Positions 26,355-36,735 of a stretch of DNA of 64,000 nucleotides are shown here, one piece after another (within the stretch, counting starts at the first letter, position 1; the number at the start of each line of letters is the position of its first letter). The notes beneath the pieces were generated by a model. That model searched no databases. It saw only the letters and a list, made by a program, of their open reading frames with translations, and was not told the origin of the DNA. The position numbers and the translations under genes are program-made. The stretch is taken from positions 152,951,592 to 153,015,591 of the forward strand of contig NC_134832.1 in NCBI RefSeq assembly GCF_004210375.1. The letters are read 5' to 3'. This DNA is from Tachypleus tridentatus (taxonomy: Eukaryota; Arthropoda; Merostomata; Xiphosura; Limulidae).

Positions 26355-26453
26355 ATGATTGGAAGAATTGAATATGTACACAATAAGAACTTCATCCACA
26401 GGGACATCAAGCCAGACAACTTTTTAATGGGTATTGGAAGACACTGTAATAAA
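26355..26453 (+). CDS. CSNK1A1: Casein kinase I alpha, catalytic-loop exon (residues ~120-152)
   Basis: 33 codons beginning [20 protein letters not shown] and ending [21 protein letters not shown] is the catalytic loop; its Asp corresponds to D136. Flanked by TTTCAG and GTATGT, both phase 0. The exon ends at the residue (K152) after which vertebrates insert the alternative nuclear-localising L exon. I did not recognise an equivalent exon in the following 827-bp intron. G122 and N129 replace S and T of the human protein. Confidence 0.97.
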
Positions 26454-27280
26454 GTATGTGATGCTTTACAGATGGTTTGAACTTTCAAAAAAAAAAAGAA
26501 GCAAAGTCTGAAAGAAATACAAAAACATTCCCTTTCTTTTAAAATATACAATCCAGTTAATAAATTAAAAAGCAACTTCTGATGATCACTGATCAAGGAG
26601 CCACAATGAAATCAGATGTAATTTCTATTTTGTTGTTTTATATACTTGTGGATGATTATTACTGTTTGTCAGGGTTTAAGAATAATTCTGTACACATTTC
26701 AGTAGCTCAAATTTTCAAGTATACAACTTACTGAAAGAAAAAATTAAACGTACCATTAATATTATTTTATCCTGTTAACATAATATTTACCAATAAAATA
26801 TGTTAGACAAAAGATAAAGTTCTCAAGGTCAGTATTGTTAACTAAGGTGAAAGGTTGGGACCATGTAGTTAAATTTCATGGAACTGGAAGTACAGTGTCT
26901 TATTCACAATATTTTTTAAGCAAACATTTATTAAGTTAAATATTTATTGAACTTAACTAACAATCTCACGAAACATATTTTTGTTATGTTTACAGCTGAA
27001 AGCAAGTTTTAGTGGTCCTTGTGGTTTAAATAACACAGTACTCTGTTAGTTTAGCAAGTTTATAAATATTATACCTTCCACATTTGGTAAAGTTTCTACC
27101 TTATTTTAATCAAGTGAACATATTGTTTCTAGTACATATTCTGGTTAATGGATAAGAATCAAAAGTCTGTTTTTATCTTAGTTCTTCATTAGACTATTAT
27201 GATAAAGCATGAGATAGCTTATTAGTATCTCCATGAGTGCTTCTGTCCATATATTGATGATATACGTGTGTTTCCTGTAG
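26454..27280. other. Kinase intron; nothing seen
   Basis: AT-rich, with an A-run near 26490. A minus-strand open frame at 26351-26596 is antisense to the exon. Ends TTTCCTGTAG before the next exon. Confidence 0.7.
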
Positions 27281-27420
27281 TTGTTTCTGATTGATTTTGG
27301 CCTTGCAAAAAAATACCGTGACAACCGAACCCGTCAACACATCCCATACCGTGAAGACAAGAATTTAACTGGCACAGCTAGATATGCAAGTATAAATGCA
27401 CATCTAGGAATTGAGCAAAG
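27281..27420 (+). CDS. CSNK1A1: Casein kinase I alpha, activation-segment exon (residues ~153-199)
   Basis: Starts [20 protein letters not shown], then [20 protein letters not shown], then HLGIEQ plus two bases of a Ser codon (phase 2). It contains the DFG metal-binding motif and the CK1-specific SIN sequence that replaces APE of other kinases. Also present are the basic [11 protein letters not shown] residues, part of the anion-binding pocket that recognises primed substrates. Bounded by TTTCCTGTAG and GTAATA. Confidence 0.97.
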
Positions 27421-27842
27421 GTAATATTTAAATTTTGCATTAAAATTGTTAAGGGTGAAAGTTTCTTGCCAGTAAATGTACACATTTTTAGTCCTGTATA
27501 AGTTCATTTTGCACATATTTTAATGGACAGAGAAGTAAAACAATGTTATTTAATGTTAATTACACAAATTGATGTATACATAAAGTATTTTATACCTAAG
27601 TATTCACTAATATATATTCTTTAAAAACCACATGCATTGTAAATGATGTTCATTTTAGTTCTATAAACTGGTTTGTTTGTTAAAATACCGTTATGGGATA
27701 AGCATGAGATTTCAGTTTAGCATATTAAATTAGTTATGGATAATTGTTTCTTTGAATGTTCATTAAGATATTTGTATGATGAGCTTCATTAACTCCTGTA
27801 TTTCTAAAGTTACCTGTAACAGTATATGTTATCAATACATAG

Positions 27843-27995
27843 TCGAAGAGATGACATGGAATCCCTGGGCTATGTTCTTATGTATTTCAATCGAGGAACA
27901 CTCCCCTGGCAAGGTCTTAAGGCTGCAACTAAAAAACAGAAGTATGAGAAGATTAGTGAAAAGAAAATGTCAACCCAGTAGAAGTTCTCTGTAAG
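27843..27995 (+). CDS. CSNK1A1: Casein kinase I alpha, C-lobe exon with a one-base deletion
   Basis: The first T completes the Ser codon. The exon then reads [20 protein letters not shown], then [20 protein letters not shown] and KMST. At this point the conserved continuation PVEVLCK requires one more base: the DNA has ACCCAGTAGAAG where an intact frame would need ACNCCAGTAGAAG. Read as given, the frame runs ACC-CAG-TAG and stops at 27979-27981. After the missing base, VEVLCK resumes in the other frame and ends at the donor GTTTGT (27996), in phase with the next exon. The splice sites and everything else are intact, so a consensus error is the likelier explanation; a real frameshift would remove the rest of the C-lobe. 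Confidence 0.93.
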
Positions 27996-29485
27996 GTTTG
28001 TACATTTTGTAAATTTAGGGTTTGAGTTCTGCCCCTTTTGTGTTTGTTAAACTCTGTCACATAATCAAATGTTCAACACATTCCCACTGCAATGTTTCTT
28101 ACCTTCAAGTTAACTGTATGGTCCCAGGCCTGTTGTTCCTGGCACTACCTGTGGGTAACAGAATCAAAACCTGATCATAATTTCCCTTTTACCTAGGACG
28201 GCAAAATAACCTGATATTTATTTGTTGATAAAAGAAGCCCAAGAGCTAGTTGCTGATCCTGCTGGCCTGTTTCTTTTTCTCTCTACAGGCATTTAAAATA
28301 GGAGACAGTGGCTTCAGTAGCTCTGCCTTAAAGATCCAAAACAGTATATAGCAAATTATCTTTGAACATGGATTCTTTTGTGGAGAAAGAATTAGGAACA
28401 GTGTTCCTGCTAGCAAAGGTCGTATTAAAAAGTGGCTAGGAAAAATTGAACCCTACAACTGTGTCGGGGTTTTTTTTTTAAATATTAAAAATATTTGAAA
28501 AGCTTAAAAATGTATTCAAGAAACTTTAGTGGCATTTTATGCACATAAAAATTGAGTTTAATTACATTGAAAAATGTCAGTAATTACTGTGATACCATAT
28601 TTCTCTGAAAAAGTACTGCCATTAATGTATCTGTGCTGGAGTTCTACTTTTTAATATTTATGACAATACTTTTGTATTCATATCTGTAGATTGATTGCTT
28701 GTGACATGGGTAATGCGTTACGACATTATGCACGTGTGCTAACTTGAAGATTTGTTTTTTAATGTTATTGGATCATTATTTTATTATGAAACTGGAAGTC
28801 TTTCTGTAACATGCATTTCATGCTGTTTTTGATCTTTACTTTGTTATTGGTAAGAGTTAACTGGCCTGGTAAAACCATTTGTTTTTCTCTGTAGATACCA
28901 TGTGTACCTTCAGAAAATAAAAAATAACAGTAAATGTATAATTGTGAATAAATTTCTCAAATGTCTACATGTTATTATGTCAGTGAAATAAAAGTTTTAT
29001 GTATGTCTGTGTGTGTCAACTGTCATTAACGTCTTTCTTTAACCAAACCTACATTGGAGAAGGAATAGTGACAAACATATACCATCCCTGTCTACATGAA
29101 ATGTGACATTTAGTAATGTGAACAAATATGTTGTATGCAAGAAATCACAAATGTTACTCAGGATATGTCTTGAAGAATAAAAATACTGTTGTCATTGTAC
29201 AGTTACGGATGGCACTTTGTGAAAAGTTGTTATAAGCACTTTAACCCTCACCCATACCCAAGGGGTACAGTTCATCATGTAATTTGTTATGAAGTTATAT
29301 TACAAAATATGCAAGGTAGAATAAAGGTGTTGTTATTTGATATAAAAGGTTTTGTCATACTTGCCAGTGGTCCATGAAGAAGACTAAATTTACTTACATT
29401 ATGGAATGTTTGAAAAGACATTAAATTGTGCTTTATTCTCAAGATTTATGTTGGCTATTAAAGTTCTGACATTATTTTGGGACAG
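27996..29485. other. Kinase intron; nothing coding
   Basis: AT-rich. The short plus-strand frame at 29189-29377 shows no kinase similarity. An AATAAA in GTGAAATAAAAG near 28986 is followed by TGTCTGTGTGTGTC, a GU-rich element, so a cryptic intronic polyadenylation site is possible. The acceptor is GGGACAG ending at 29485. Confidence 0.6.
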
Positions 29486-29702
29486 GGCTTTCCTGCTGAA
29501 TTTGCCATGTATCTGAACTATTGTCGAGGGCTGCGGTTTGAAGAAGCTCCAGATTACATGTACTTACGCCAACTTTTCCGTATCCTGTTCCGGACACTTA
29601 ATCATCAGTATGACTACACTTTTGATTGGACCATGTTAAAGCAGAAGGCTGCAGCTTCTGCTGCTGCCATTGGTGGTACATCTCAAGCTGTTGCTACATC
29701 AG
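29486..29702 (+). CDS. CSNK1A1: Casein kinase I alpha, last conserved exon (residues ~251-323)
   Basis: Starts [20 protein letters not shown], then [20 protein letters not shown], then [17 protein letters not shown] low-complexity tail [16 protein letters not shown] follows, with one base of a Gly codon. [21 protein letters not shown] is the end of the CK1 kinase fold, and MLKQKAA is alpha-type. The donor is GTGAGG at 29703. If the donor is ignored, the frame runs a further eight codons to TAG at 29726-29728, a possible alternative end. Confidence 0.96.
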
Positions 29703-30785
29703 GTGAGGTTAGGGTTAGGATGAACTAGTAAAGAACAAGTTATCAGGATATTTCATCACAAACATACCATGATTTGATAACTAATTGTGAAAAAAACTAA
29801 ACAGTACAGCATCTAATTACACATGAATGTAAAATGTATACCAAAGTTGAAAAATTATTTGACATTAAGTTAGGGAAAAAAAAAGTGTGTTGTAACAATT
29901 GTAATAAAACTATATTACACAAGCCATACACACAAGAAAGGAAACTCAATTTTGACAGTGTTATCTTGTAATAGTTAATCACCAATTATGAAGACTGGAG
30001 TTGCACACTAGACTAACATATGAATATCTAAAATAAATTTTGAAAAATAGTTGAAAGTTTGAAACACTTTATTTGAGGTTAGTGCTTACTGTTGAAATAA
30101 AAACTAGAATTTTATTAACAAATTAACATTATTTCCTACTTATTTCTGTTATGTTTCAAGTTTGTTTTCTCCCTTTTGAGTTTCAAATTATTAGTAACTG
30201 ATGATTGTTACACTTAAAAGCATACATTCAGTAAAATATATTAAATTATTCCATGAACTATGATAATAAATGTTCAAAGTTAACATAATACTACAAGTAA
30301 AGCTTGAGTACAGTAGCAGCCTACAGAAGTCAATAGCTGAAAGAGTGGTACTGTACAAAAGAAATCTACCATATGCTTTCTATCAATAATTTAGTATAAT
30401 ATCTTTATAATAAGAAACATTGAAGTCATACTGAGTATGGATAGTTCTACTATGATACAAAAAGAGACTTGGAGAAAGAGGATCAGTAGAGCTTTCAGTG
30501 GTCCTTCTTAATGAATTTAAAAGCTTGTATACTTGGATTGACTGCAGTAAAATGTGGGGTGCATGGTCCACTGCCCAGCAACCCCTTAGTGCTGGTCCTA
30601 CTTAGAAATATTTTCAGTGATAATTTACAGAAACATTGTGTTGTGCGGCTACCATATGTACAGACTTTAAAATGTTGTATAATTCAGTTAAATGCCGTTT
30701 TTTTTTTTACTTGTATTTTTTTTACAATAATTCTAACAATAGTAATAATAATACTCTTTTTTTTACAACTCACAAGATTGTTGCA
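29703..30785. other. Kinase intron, first part; nothing coding
   Basis: AT-rich intron DNA. The overlapping open frames at 30383-30571 (minus) and 30511-30866 (plus) have T/A-rich low-complexity translations with no domain. Confidence 0.55.
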
Positions 30786-32168
30786 ATATATTACATCAGT
30801 TACCTACTTGGTAACAAACAAACAAATAAATCAAATTTCAACATAACTTTTCCAGTATATCAGTAATAATACATTTAATACCATTTACTGCTCCCACATT
30901 TAACAATAAATTCTCAAATTCCCAATTTAAATAACTTTTAGGAAAATATTTCTTTCTTGTATTATCATAATTTTTGCAATATATAATTATATGATCCTGT
31001 GTTCCTATCTCTTCACAGTGACATAAATTAGATTTTCCATAAATTCTTACTTGATATTCTGAAAAACCCCATGATTTGTTAAAATTTGATTCATATAAAA
31101 ATCTTCTTTAAATCTATTAAAATTTACTTTATTAAAATATTTACAGGTGAATCTACCAACAGAAGTATCATCCCATCTCTATTGACAGCTACTCAATAAT
31201 TCTTTATTTAATTTTGTTTTTACTGTATCAGAATTCAGCATTAATTTCCATTCTCTCTGTGGCTTCCTTAGCCTTAAGATCAACTATTTCATTATAAATG
31301 ATCCCAATGTGGGCTTTAACCAAAAGTAATATGAAGATTATTGTAGATAATATATTCTTTAATTCTATTAACTAAATAACGATTATCTCTACATAATTTA
31401 AGTGCCATTAATGATGACCTTGAATCAGAACACATTGCTGCTTCATAAATGTTATTATTTACCATGAAGTCAGTAGTCTTAAAAATTGCAAACAGTTCAG
31501 CCATAAATACTGTAGTATTGTCATTCAATCTAAACATACTTTCATCTTTAATTTCATCATTATAAATATATATATATATATATATATAAGCACATCGAAC
31601 TTTATTATTAATTTTTGAGCCATCTGTATAAAATTTATCACTAAATGGTTTTAAATCTTCATCATATTACCAATTAAAATTACGGTTGATCCAAGGAGCG
31701 AAATTTAGCTCCGTTATAACTTCAATATTTTCTGGTACAATTACTTCATCTTCTATTTTAACATTTTGTTTGAGAAAAAACAGTTCATGTAACTTAACAC
31801 CAAGTTCTAACTTTAGATCTAAAGAGGGAATCCCCATAAAGGTATTGAGGGTTAAACTAGCTACAGTTTTTTATAGGTCTTTGTGATGGGTAATATTTGA
31901 ATTTGCAAAATTTTGTTTTTAATCCTATCTGTATATTCATACCAGATCTCATATCCATATGTTATCATTTTTTCTGCACTTAAGTTGTAAATATCTTTCA
32001 AAATTTTTGTTTTCAACCCCCAATTGGCTCTTGAAATTTGCTTTAATTTTTGAATAATATTAACTATTTTACTTTTAATAAAATTAAGATAACCAGTTTA
32101 GTTTCATATCAATTATAATACCTAAGTGTTTGAGCTCTTTAGTAAATTTAATTCTTTTATTAGTAATA
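30786..32168 (-). mobile_element. Jockey/I-like non-LTR retrotransposon, 3' part (minus strand)
   Basis: Reading the minus strand from 32168 downwards: TNKRIKFTKELKHLGIIIDM (the post-RT region ending in a ELKxLG-type motif), then GLKTKILKDIYNLSAEKMIT, and GYEIWYEYTDRIKNKI. Next comes an RNase H domain with FYTDGSKINNKVRCAY near 31610, MAELFAIF near 31500, CSDSRSSLMAL near 31425, and NEIVDLKAKEAT near 31280. Last is a zinc knuckle, LCHCEEIGTQDHIIIYC, near 31020, ending ...CIITDILEKLC with TGA near 30840. An RNase H plus CCHC tail fits the jockey/I/R1 group. A (TA)n run at 31564-31588 has expanded inside the RNase H coding region. Confidence 0.88.
31564..31588. repeat. (TA)n microsatellite inside LINE RNase H
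   Basis: About 25 bases of alternating T and A, encoding YIYIYIYIY on the minus strand between the TDGSK motif and the ELFAI motif. It is in frame with both. Confidence 0.9.
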
Positions 32169-34526
32169 GGGTCATTCCATGTCAACTCAGCGAGATGAGG
32201 GAAGGTCAGTTCCCTGACTACTTCAGAATCTCTTGAAACTATGTAGGAATGATCTTGGGCATCTGAAACTGACATCTGCCAATTGTTTAGCTGAAATTCC
32301 AACATTTTCATAATTATTTGCCCAATGGAAATTTTCATTAAATTACTTGCAAGTTGGTAATTGAACGAAAGCCCACTTTTTTATGTCTATATCTATTGAA
32401 ATATAAGTTTAATTGTCTTCAGATGTTCAGATATTTTGGTAATTGGAGAGAATACAGCAAATGGCAAACAACCCTCAGTTTTTTGCTTTAGACCTCTCAA
32501 ATTCAGGATTTGTTCAAAAATCGCAAATAAAGTGGATTTTCAAAAAATTACGAAAAACATATCTCTAATACATAGGATCTATTTGATCAATGTTATTGTA
32601 GGAATAATATCTGAATTACCTTACCATTGCTTTAAACACTGTAGTTCAGGAGTATAAAAGGAAGTTATGGCCAATCAAAGTTGACACAGGTAAAAAAATT
32701 ATTAATTTTCTAATGGCCAGATGGACATCTTGAGTCATGGGAAGGTTGATGAAATTTATGGTAGTAAAAGATGGAAGTATAGCCTACTTGTGTACCAAGT
32801 TTCATTATCCTTCCATAATGCCTTCATGTTAAAATATTTAATCAATTTAATCAAATAATTCAACTTACTGATTGAAGACGAAGCAACTTGAGGCCTTTAT
32901 TGAGAAAGATTTGTTAATTATACAAAGGCATTTATTAACTCGCGTATACAACAACCTTAGAATAGATAAAAAAGTTCATTTGTTACTAAACAAAATTTTT
33001 CATATGACTCATGAATTACTTTAGTCATTGCGGGGTCCAGAGTATACTGCCGACCTGTGCGAGTTGTTTTCAGTGCTTCAATGAAGCACAGTACATGAAC
33101 AATTGGAACACAACAAATGTCCTCAGGATAAGGCCACTTGAATGATGGAGATGGACTGGGATGCATGAAATTCATTTTTACGTCTTCATTCTTCTGATCA
33201 GTTTCAGATGCCAACCCTAGCCACCACTTTCCATCATAAATTCAGGCTACATATTGGCCTGAATGCACCTTTGTAGCTGAGGCTGTCACTGCACTCGAGG
33301 AGAAGAATAATTCATCTTGTCCAGACATTGCTGATCTTGAGCCGTCCTCCATCTGGAATGAAAGAGTGGTTGTCTCTTGTGCCTGGAATTGTCCGTGCAT
33401 ACTTGTATCGTACTTCCAACATTTCAGATCAAGGCAAATTCTGTGTTTAAGAAGGTCTGTGTCTTCTTGTCTCAGATTTTGTAGATGAGTCAATTTTGAG
33501 GTATAACAGTAAACTGTTTTGTGGCACTGCTCTCAATCTGACAACTTCACACCAACAGAGCAAGGTGGAAGTGCAGCCATGGTGAGTGAAACACAATGAA
33601 TGAATGAAGCCTCAGGATCTGGACTGGCTTTTATATACTTTCACTAGCAATGAAAATGCAAGGATCAGCAGAAACATGCCCAGGGATGCATGTGGTAAGC
33701 AAGTTGCATGACATCAGTCCTATCCATGTTCGTACTGAAATGGGGTGTGTTAAATATTGTTCTACAACAGAGCATGTGCATAAGCAAACTAAGGTTTTTC
33801 TTGAAGTTGCAATGACGACCTGATGATGTCATAATAGTCTCTCTCTATGACTAAACAGAAATATTTTTAATACTGGCCCCATACTCCCAACAATGAGTGG
33901 ATGCATATGTAGGGTCAGCAGTATAATAACTTTAGCATGAAGGCATTATGGAAGGATAATGAAACTTGGCACACAAGTAGGCTATGCTTCCATCTTTTAC
34001 TACTATAAATTTCATCAACCTACCCATGGCTCAAGATGTCCATCTGGCCATTAGAAAATTAATAATTTTTTTACCTGTGTCAACTTTGATTGGCCATAAC
34101 TCCCATTAATACTCCAGAACTATAGATTTTTTAGGCATTTGTAATGTAACTCAGATATTCTTACAATAAAATTGATCAAATAGATCCTATGTATTAGAGA
34201 TATGTTTTCCCTAATTTTTTTGAAAATTCACTTTATTTGTGATTTTTGAACAAATCCTGAATTTGAGAGGTCTTAAGAAAAAAACAGGCTTGTTTGCCAG
34301 CATTTGCTGCATTCTCTCCATTCACCAAAAACATCTGAAAGTGGACTCTCGTTCAATTTCCAACTTGCAAGTGATTTAATGAAAATTGCCATTGGGCAAA
34401 TAATTATGAAAATGTTGGAATTTTAGCTAAACAATTGGCAGATGTCACAGATCATTCCTATAAAGTTTCAAGAGATTCTAAGATGGTCAGGCAACTGACC
34501 TTTGCTGAGTTGACATGGAATGACCC
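32169..34526 (-). mobile_element. DNA transposon with ~600-bp terminal inverted repeats, 4-bp target duplication
   Basis: Ends GGGTCATTCCATGTCAACTC (32169) and its complement at 34505-34526, flanked by direct AATA at 32165-32168 and 34527-34530. Excision restores the LINE frame TPTITITNKRIKF. The inverted repeats are long: 32169 to about 32833 matches about 33938 to 34526 with modest divergence. About 1.1 kb lies between them. The minus-strand interior encodes two adjacent peptide stretches in one frame separated by a single TGA (33493 to 32957): SGQYVA-stop-IYDGKWWLGL, then DVKMNFMHPSPSPSFKWPYP and EDICCVPIVHVLC. I have seen this YDGKWW...MHP...WP..ED.CWVP pattern in invertebrate proteins but cannot name the family. 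No DDE transposase is evident. The superfamily is unassigned. Confidence 0.85.
32957..33493 (-). pseudogene. Transposon-borne ORF with a WW-type YDGKWW/MHP/WPxxED domain, interrupted
   Basis: Two minus-strand open stretches (33493-33242 and 33241-32957) share one frame and are separated only by a TGA where related sequences, as I remember them, have a Cys (YVAC.YDGKWW). The first half has MTHLQNLRQEDTDLLKHRIC and a Ser/Thr-rich stretch. The second has IYDGKWWLGLASETDQKNED, FMHPSPSPSF, WPYPEDICCVP and TGRQYTL. The presence inside inverted terminal repeats makes it a cargo or accessory gene of the element. Function unknown; a small chromatin- or nucleic-acid-binding barrel is possible but unproven. 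Confidence 0.55.
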
Positions 34527-35470
34527 AATAGTAATTGTGGGTGTACGTGTAATATTCTTACCTTTATAGATTAAAATGAGATTTGATTTATTTATATTAA
34601 GTTCTAATTTATTATCTAAAATCCAGTTGTTAACCTTATTTAATATATCCTGAGACGTAAATAGATATGAAGCTTTGGTCACATTAAATGGTGTCATCAT
34701 CAAATGTTTGTATGTACGTATTATTTGTACTCTTTAATTTTAACATTCCATCAATATAAAGATTCCACAGAATACGACCCAAACTAGATCCTTGGGGAAT
34801 CCCTTATTATAATTCTTACTTATACTTTCTATTAAAACTTCTCTATTTTGAATAAAGTCAGTACTCACCTTTTTCGTCTTCCAAGGTATTTTTAGATTAT
34901 TTAAATGTTGTAATAAGATCATGATGTCCACTGAGTTAAAAGCATTTTTAAAATTCAATGAGAGTAATGATGTTATGCACTTATTATTTATACTTCCATA
35001 AACATAATCTTTAAGTTTCTGTAATACATGAAGAGTAGATCTCTTGCTCCTAAATCCATATTGTGCATCATCAATTAATTTAAATTTCTGGATAAAGTAG
35101 GTCAATCTATATTTCAAAATCTTATCAAATATTTTACCCCAAGTGGGCAAAAGGCAGATTGGTCTATAACTACTAGGAAACATTGTATCTTTACCTTTTT
35201 TTAAGGATGAGGGTCACCTTAGTCTTTTTCCAAACTAGTGGAAAAATACCATGATTATAACAAAAATTTAATACTTTAATAAACCATTTTTTGTCAGCAA
35301 AATATATTTTTTTGATTATAGGCAACTTTAAATTATCATATCCAGGGGTTTTACTATCCTCCATCTCCCCAATGACTTTATTAATTTCATACTCTGTAAT
35401 ATTATCTTCATTTTTATTCAAATCAATATCATCCTGTATCTCATCGCAAAAAAAAATCTTAATTTGTTTG
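34527..35470 (-). mobile_element. Jockey/I-like LINE, reverse transcriptase part (minus strand)
   Basis: Minus strand from 35470 down: ITEYEINKVIGEMEDSKTPG with YDNLKLPIIKKI, then NHGIFPLVWKKTKVTLILKK. Next are SYRPICLLPTWGKIFDKILK, DDAQYGFRSKRSTLHVLQKL, LNFKNAFNSVD (RT domain A, normally LDxxxAFD) and KGFPKDLVW (normally PQGSxL). A catalytic FADD box is altered to TFDDDT near 34685 behind a frameshift. After it come NKVNNWILDNKLELNINKSN. It continues at 32168 beyond the inserted DNA transposon. The 5' part with the endonuclease is absent, so the copy is 5'-truncated. Inactive. Confidence 0.88.
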
Positions 35471-35545
35471 ATTTTTATTGGTTTTTGTTTGTTACCAAGT
35501 AGATAACTGATATAATATATTGTAATACTCTTGTATATTGTGAAA
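35471..35545 (+). mobile_element. Inverted copy of the LINE 3' end
   Basis: Plus-strand sequence TTGTTTGTTACCAAGTAG with AACTGATATAATATATTG closely matches the minus-strand 3' untranslated end of the LINE at 30840-30786 (TTGTTTGTTACCAAGTAG, AACTGATGTAATATATTG). It is therefore either a second, extremely truncated copy in the opposite orientation or an inversion product of the insertion. Confidence 0.7.
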
Positions 35546-36158
35546 CAAACAAAAAAAGGGGGATTTGGCAACAAATCTTCTAGTTAGAGGAAGTCTCATT
35601 TTGAATTGTTTGGTTTTATTAGTTTGATTTGCTCTGCTGGCTGGGTTTGTGTATATTGATATTGGAGTGATTAGTGAGCAATATTGCTTTGCAGCGACTT
35701 AATCATTCTTCGAATACCCCATAAGGGGTGGGTCAACAGCATTTTTGGTTATCCTGTATTTAACTTATCCTACAGTATGAAATATCTGTAATGAACTGTC
35801 ATCCCATCCAGGAGGAATGGGTCATCTTTCTTATCCACTTAAAACTGGTGTTTGAAGCACGGGTCCCTTTTTAGATGGTATCAATTTAACTTAAGTAACT
35901 TACGGTATAAAATAAGTTTGAATTTGTTCATAGAATGGGATAACAAATTAAGGCTATAAGAGAAAAGTAACATTTATGAAGTTATGCAATTAAGTTATGA
36001 AGTTAAGATACAACATATATTATTGAAAATATGTACACTAAAATGAATTTTTATTGGCCTCATGAGTAAGTTATCCATTACAGCTGTCTCGCACATATTA
36101 CCAGAAACTAATGCACAGCTTACATCAAAACTTTTAATTTTTTCTTGTGTTTTTAAAG
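35546..36158. other. Kinase intron, last part; nothing coding
   Basis: AT-rich sequence. It ends in a pyrimidine-rich run and TTTTTAAAG at 36158, a credible 3' splice site for the terminal exon. Confidence 0.6.
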
Positions 36159-36169
36159 GTGGTCGTTAG
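36159..36169 (+). CDS. CSNK1A1: Casein kinase I alpha, probable terminal coding exon
   Basis: GT at 36159-36160 completes the Gly codon begun at 29702, followed by GGT, CGT and TAG, giving a C-terminus of ...ATSGGR. The acceptor TTTTTAAAG is good and the phase (1) matches the donor at 29703. The exon is too short for homology to prove it; RNA evidence is needed. The 3' untranslated region would follow to about 36730. Confidence 0.55.
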
Positions 36170-36735
36170 ATGTCTCCCGCCATGGCTGAAGGAATCCACA
36201 CAAAAAGACGTAGAACCATTTTGATATATCTCTATAGCAAGGACCAACAAGCTGTGTTTATGAGTCAGGCCTGTGCTGTGTCTGGCCATGATGATGTATT
36301 GTGTTTAGCTACATAATAGACTTGACTAAAAAGTGTCATGTGATTGACACCACAAGTACCACGTGAAACTTTGAGTTCATTATATAAAAGTGTTTCTAAT
36401 GGACAAGCTCACTTCAGCAGAAAAGGATGGTCTGTTTCAAGTGACAGAGTTTCTCTACATGTTTCTTTTTTTCCTATACAAATATTTCTTTATAGTTTCC
36501 ATTCTCTTTGTATAAAGTTAAACTGTAGTGGCAGACTTACATGCCTATAAACTGATGTTTCTTTAATGTATAAGTCCAAGGACTTTTTTTAATTGGTGTT
36601 TGGTAATTGTAAGTTGTTCTTGTATGTGGGTATAAATGTTTATAAAAGTGTATAAACCTTCAGGCTAATAGAAGTTTTAATTTTTTGCTGAAGAAATGTT
36701 CAAGTCATATAAAATAAATCTGCATGTAAACTAAT
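36170..36735 (+). other. Probable 3' untranslated region of the kinase gene
   Basis: Follows the TAG at 36167-36169. It has no further open frame that matters; the 68-codon frame at 36344-36550 shows no domain. It contains AATAAA at 36713-36718, so cleavage would be expected about 15-25 bases further on. A second AATAAA at 37712-37717 could give a longer form. Confidence 0.45.
36713..36718 (+). promoter_or_regulatory. Candidate polyadenylation signal
   Basis: Canonical AATAAA in CATAAAATAAATC, about 545 bases after the proposed stop codon, followed by a T-rich stretch (GGGTTTGTTTTTTATAG). Confidence 0.45.

Noticed and set aside
26454..27280. Possible alternative L exon of CK1alpha at the K152 junction
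   Set aside because: No basic, Ser-rich 28-residue insert bounded by splice sites could be recognised in this intron.
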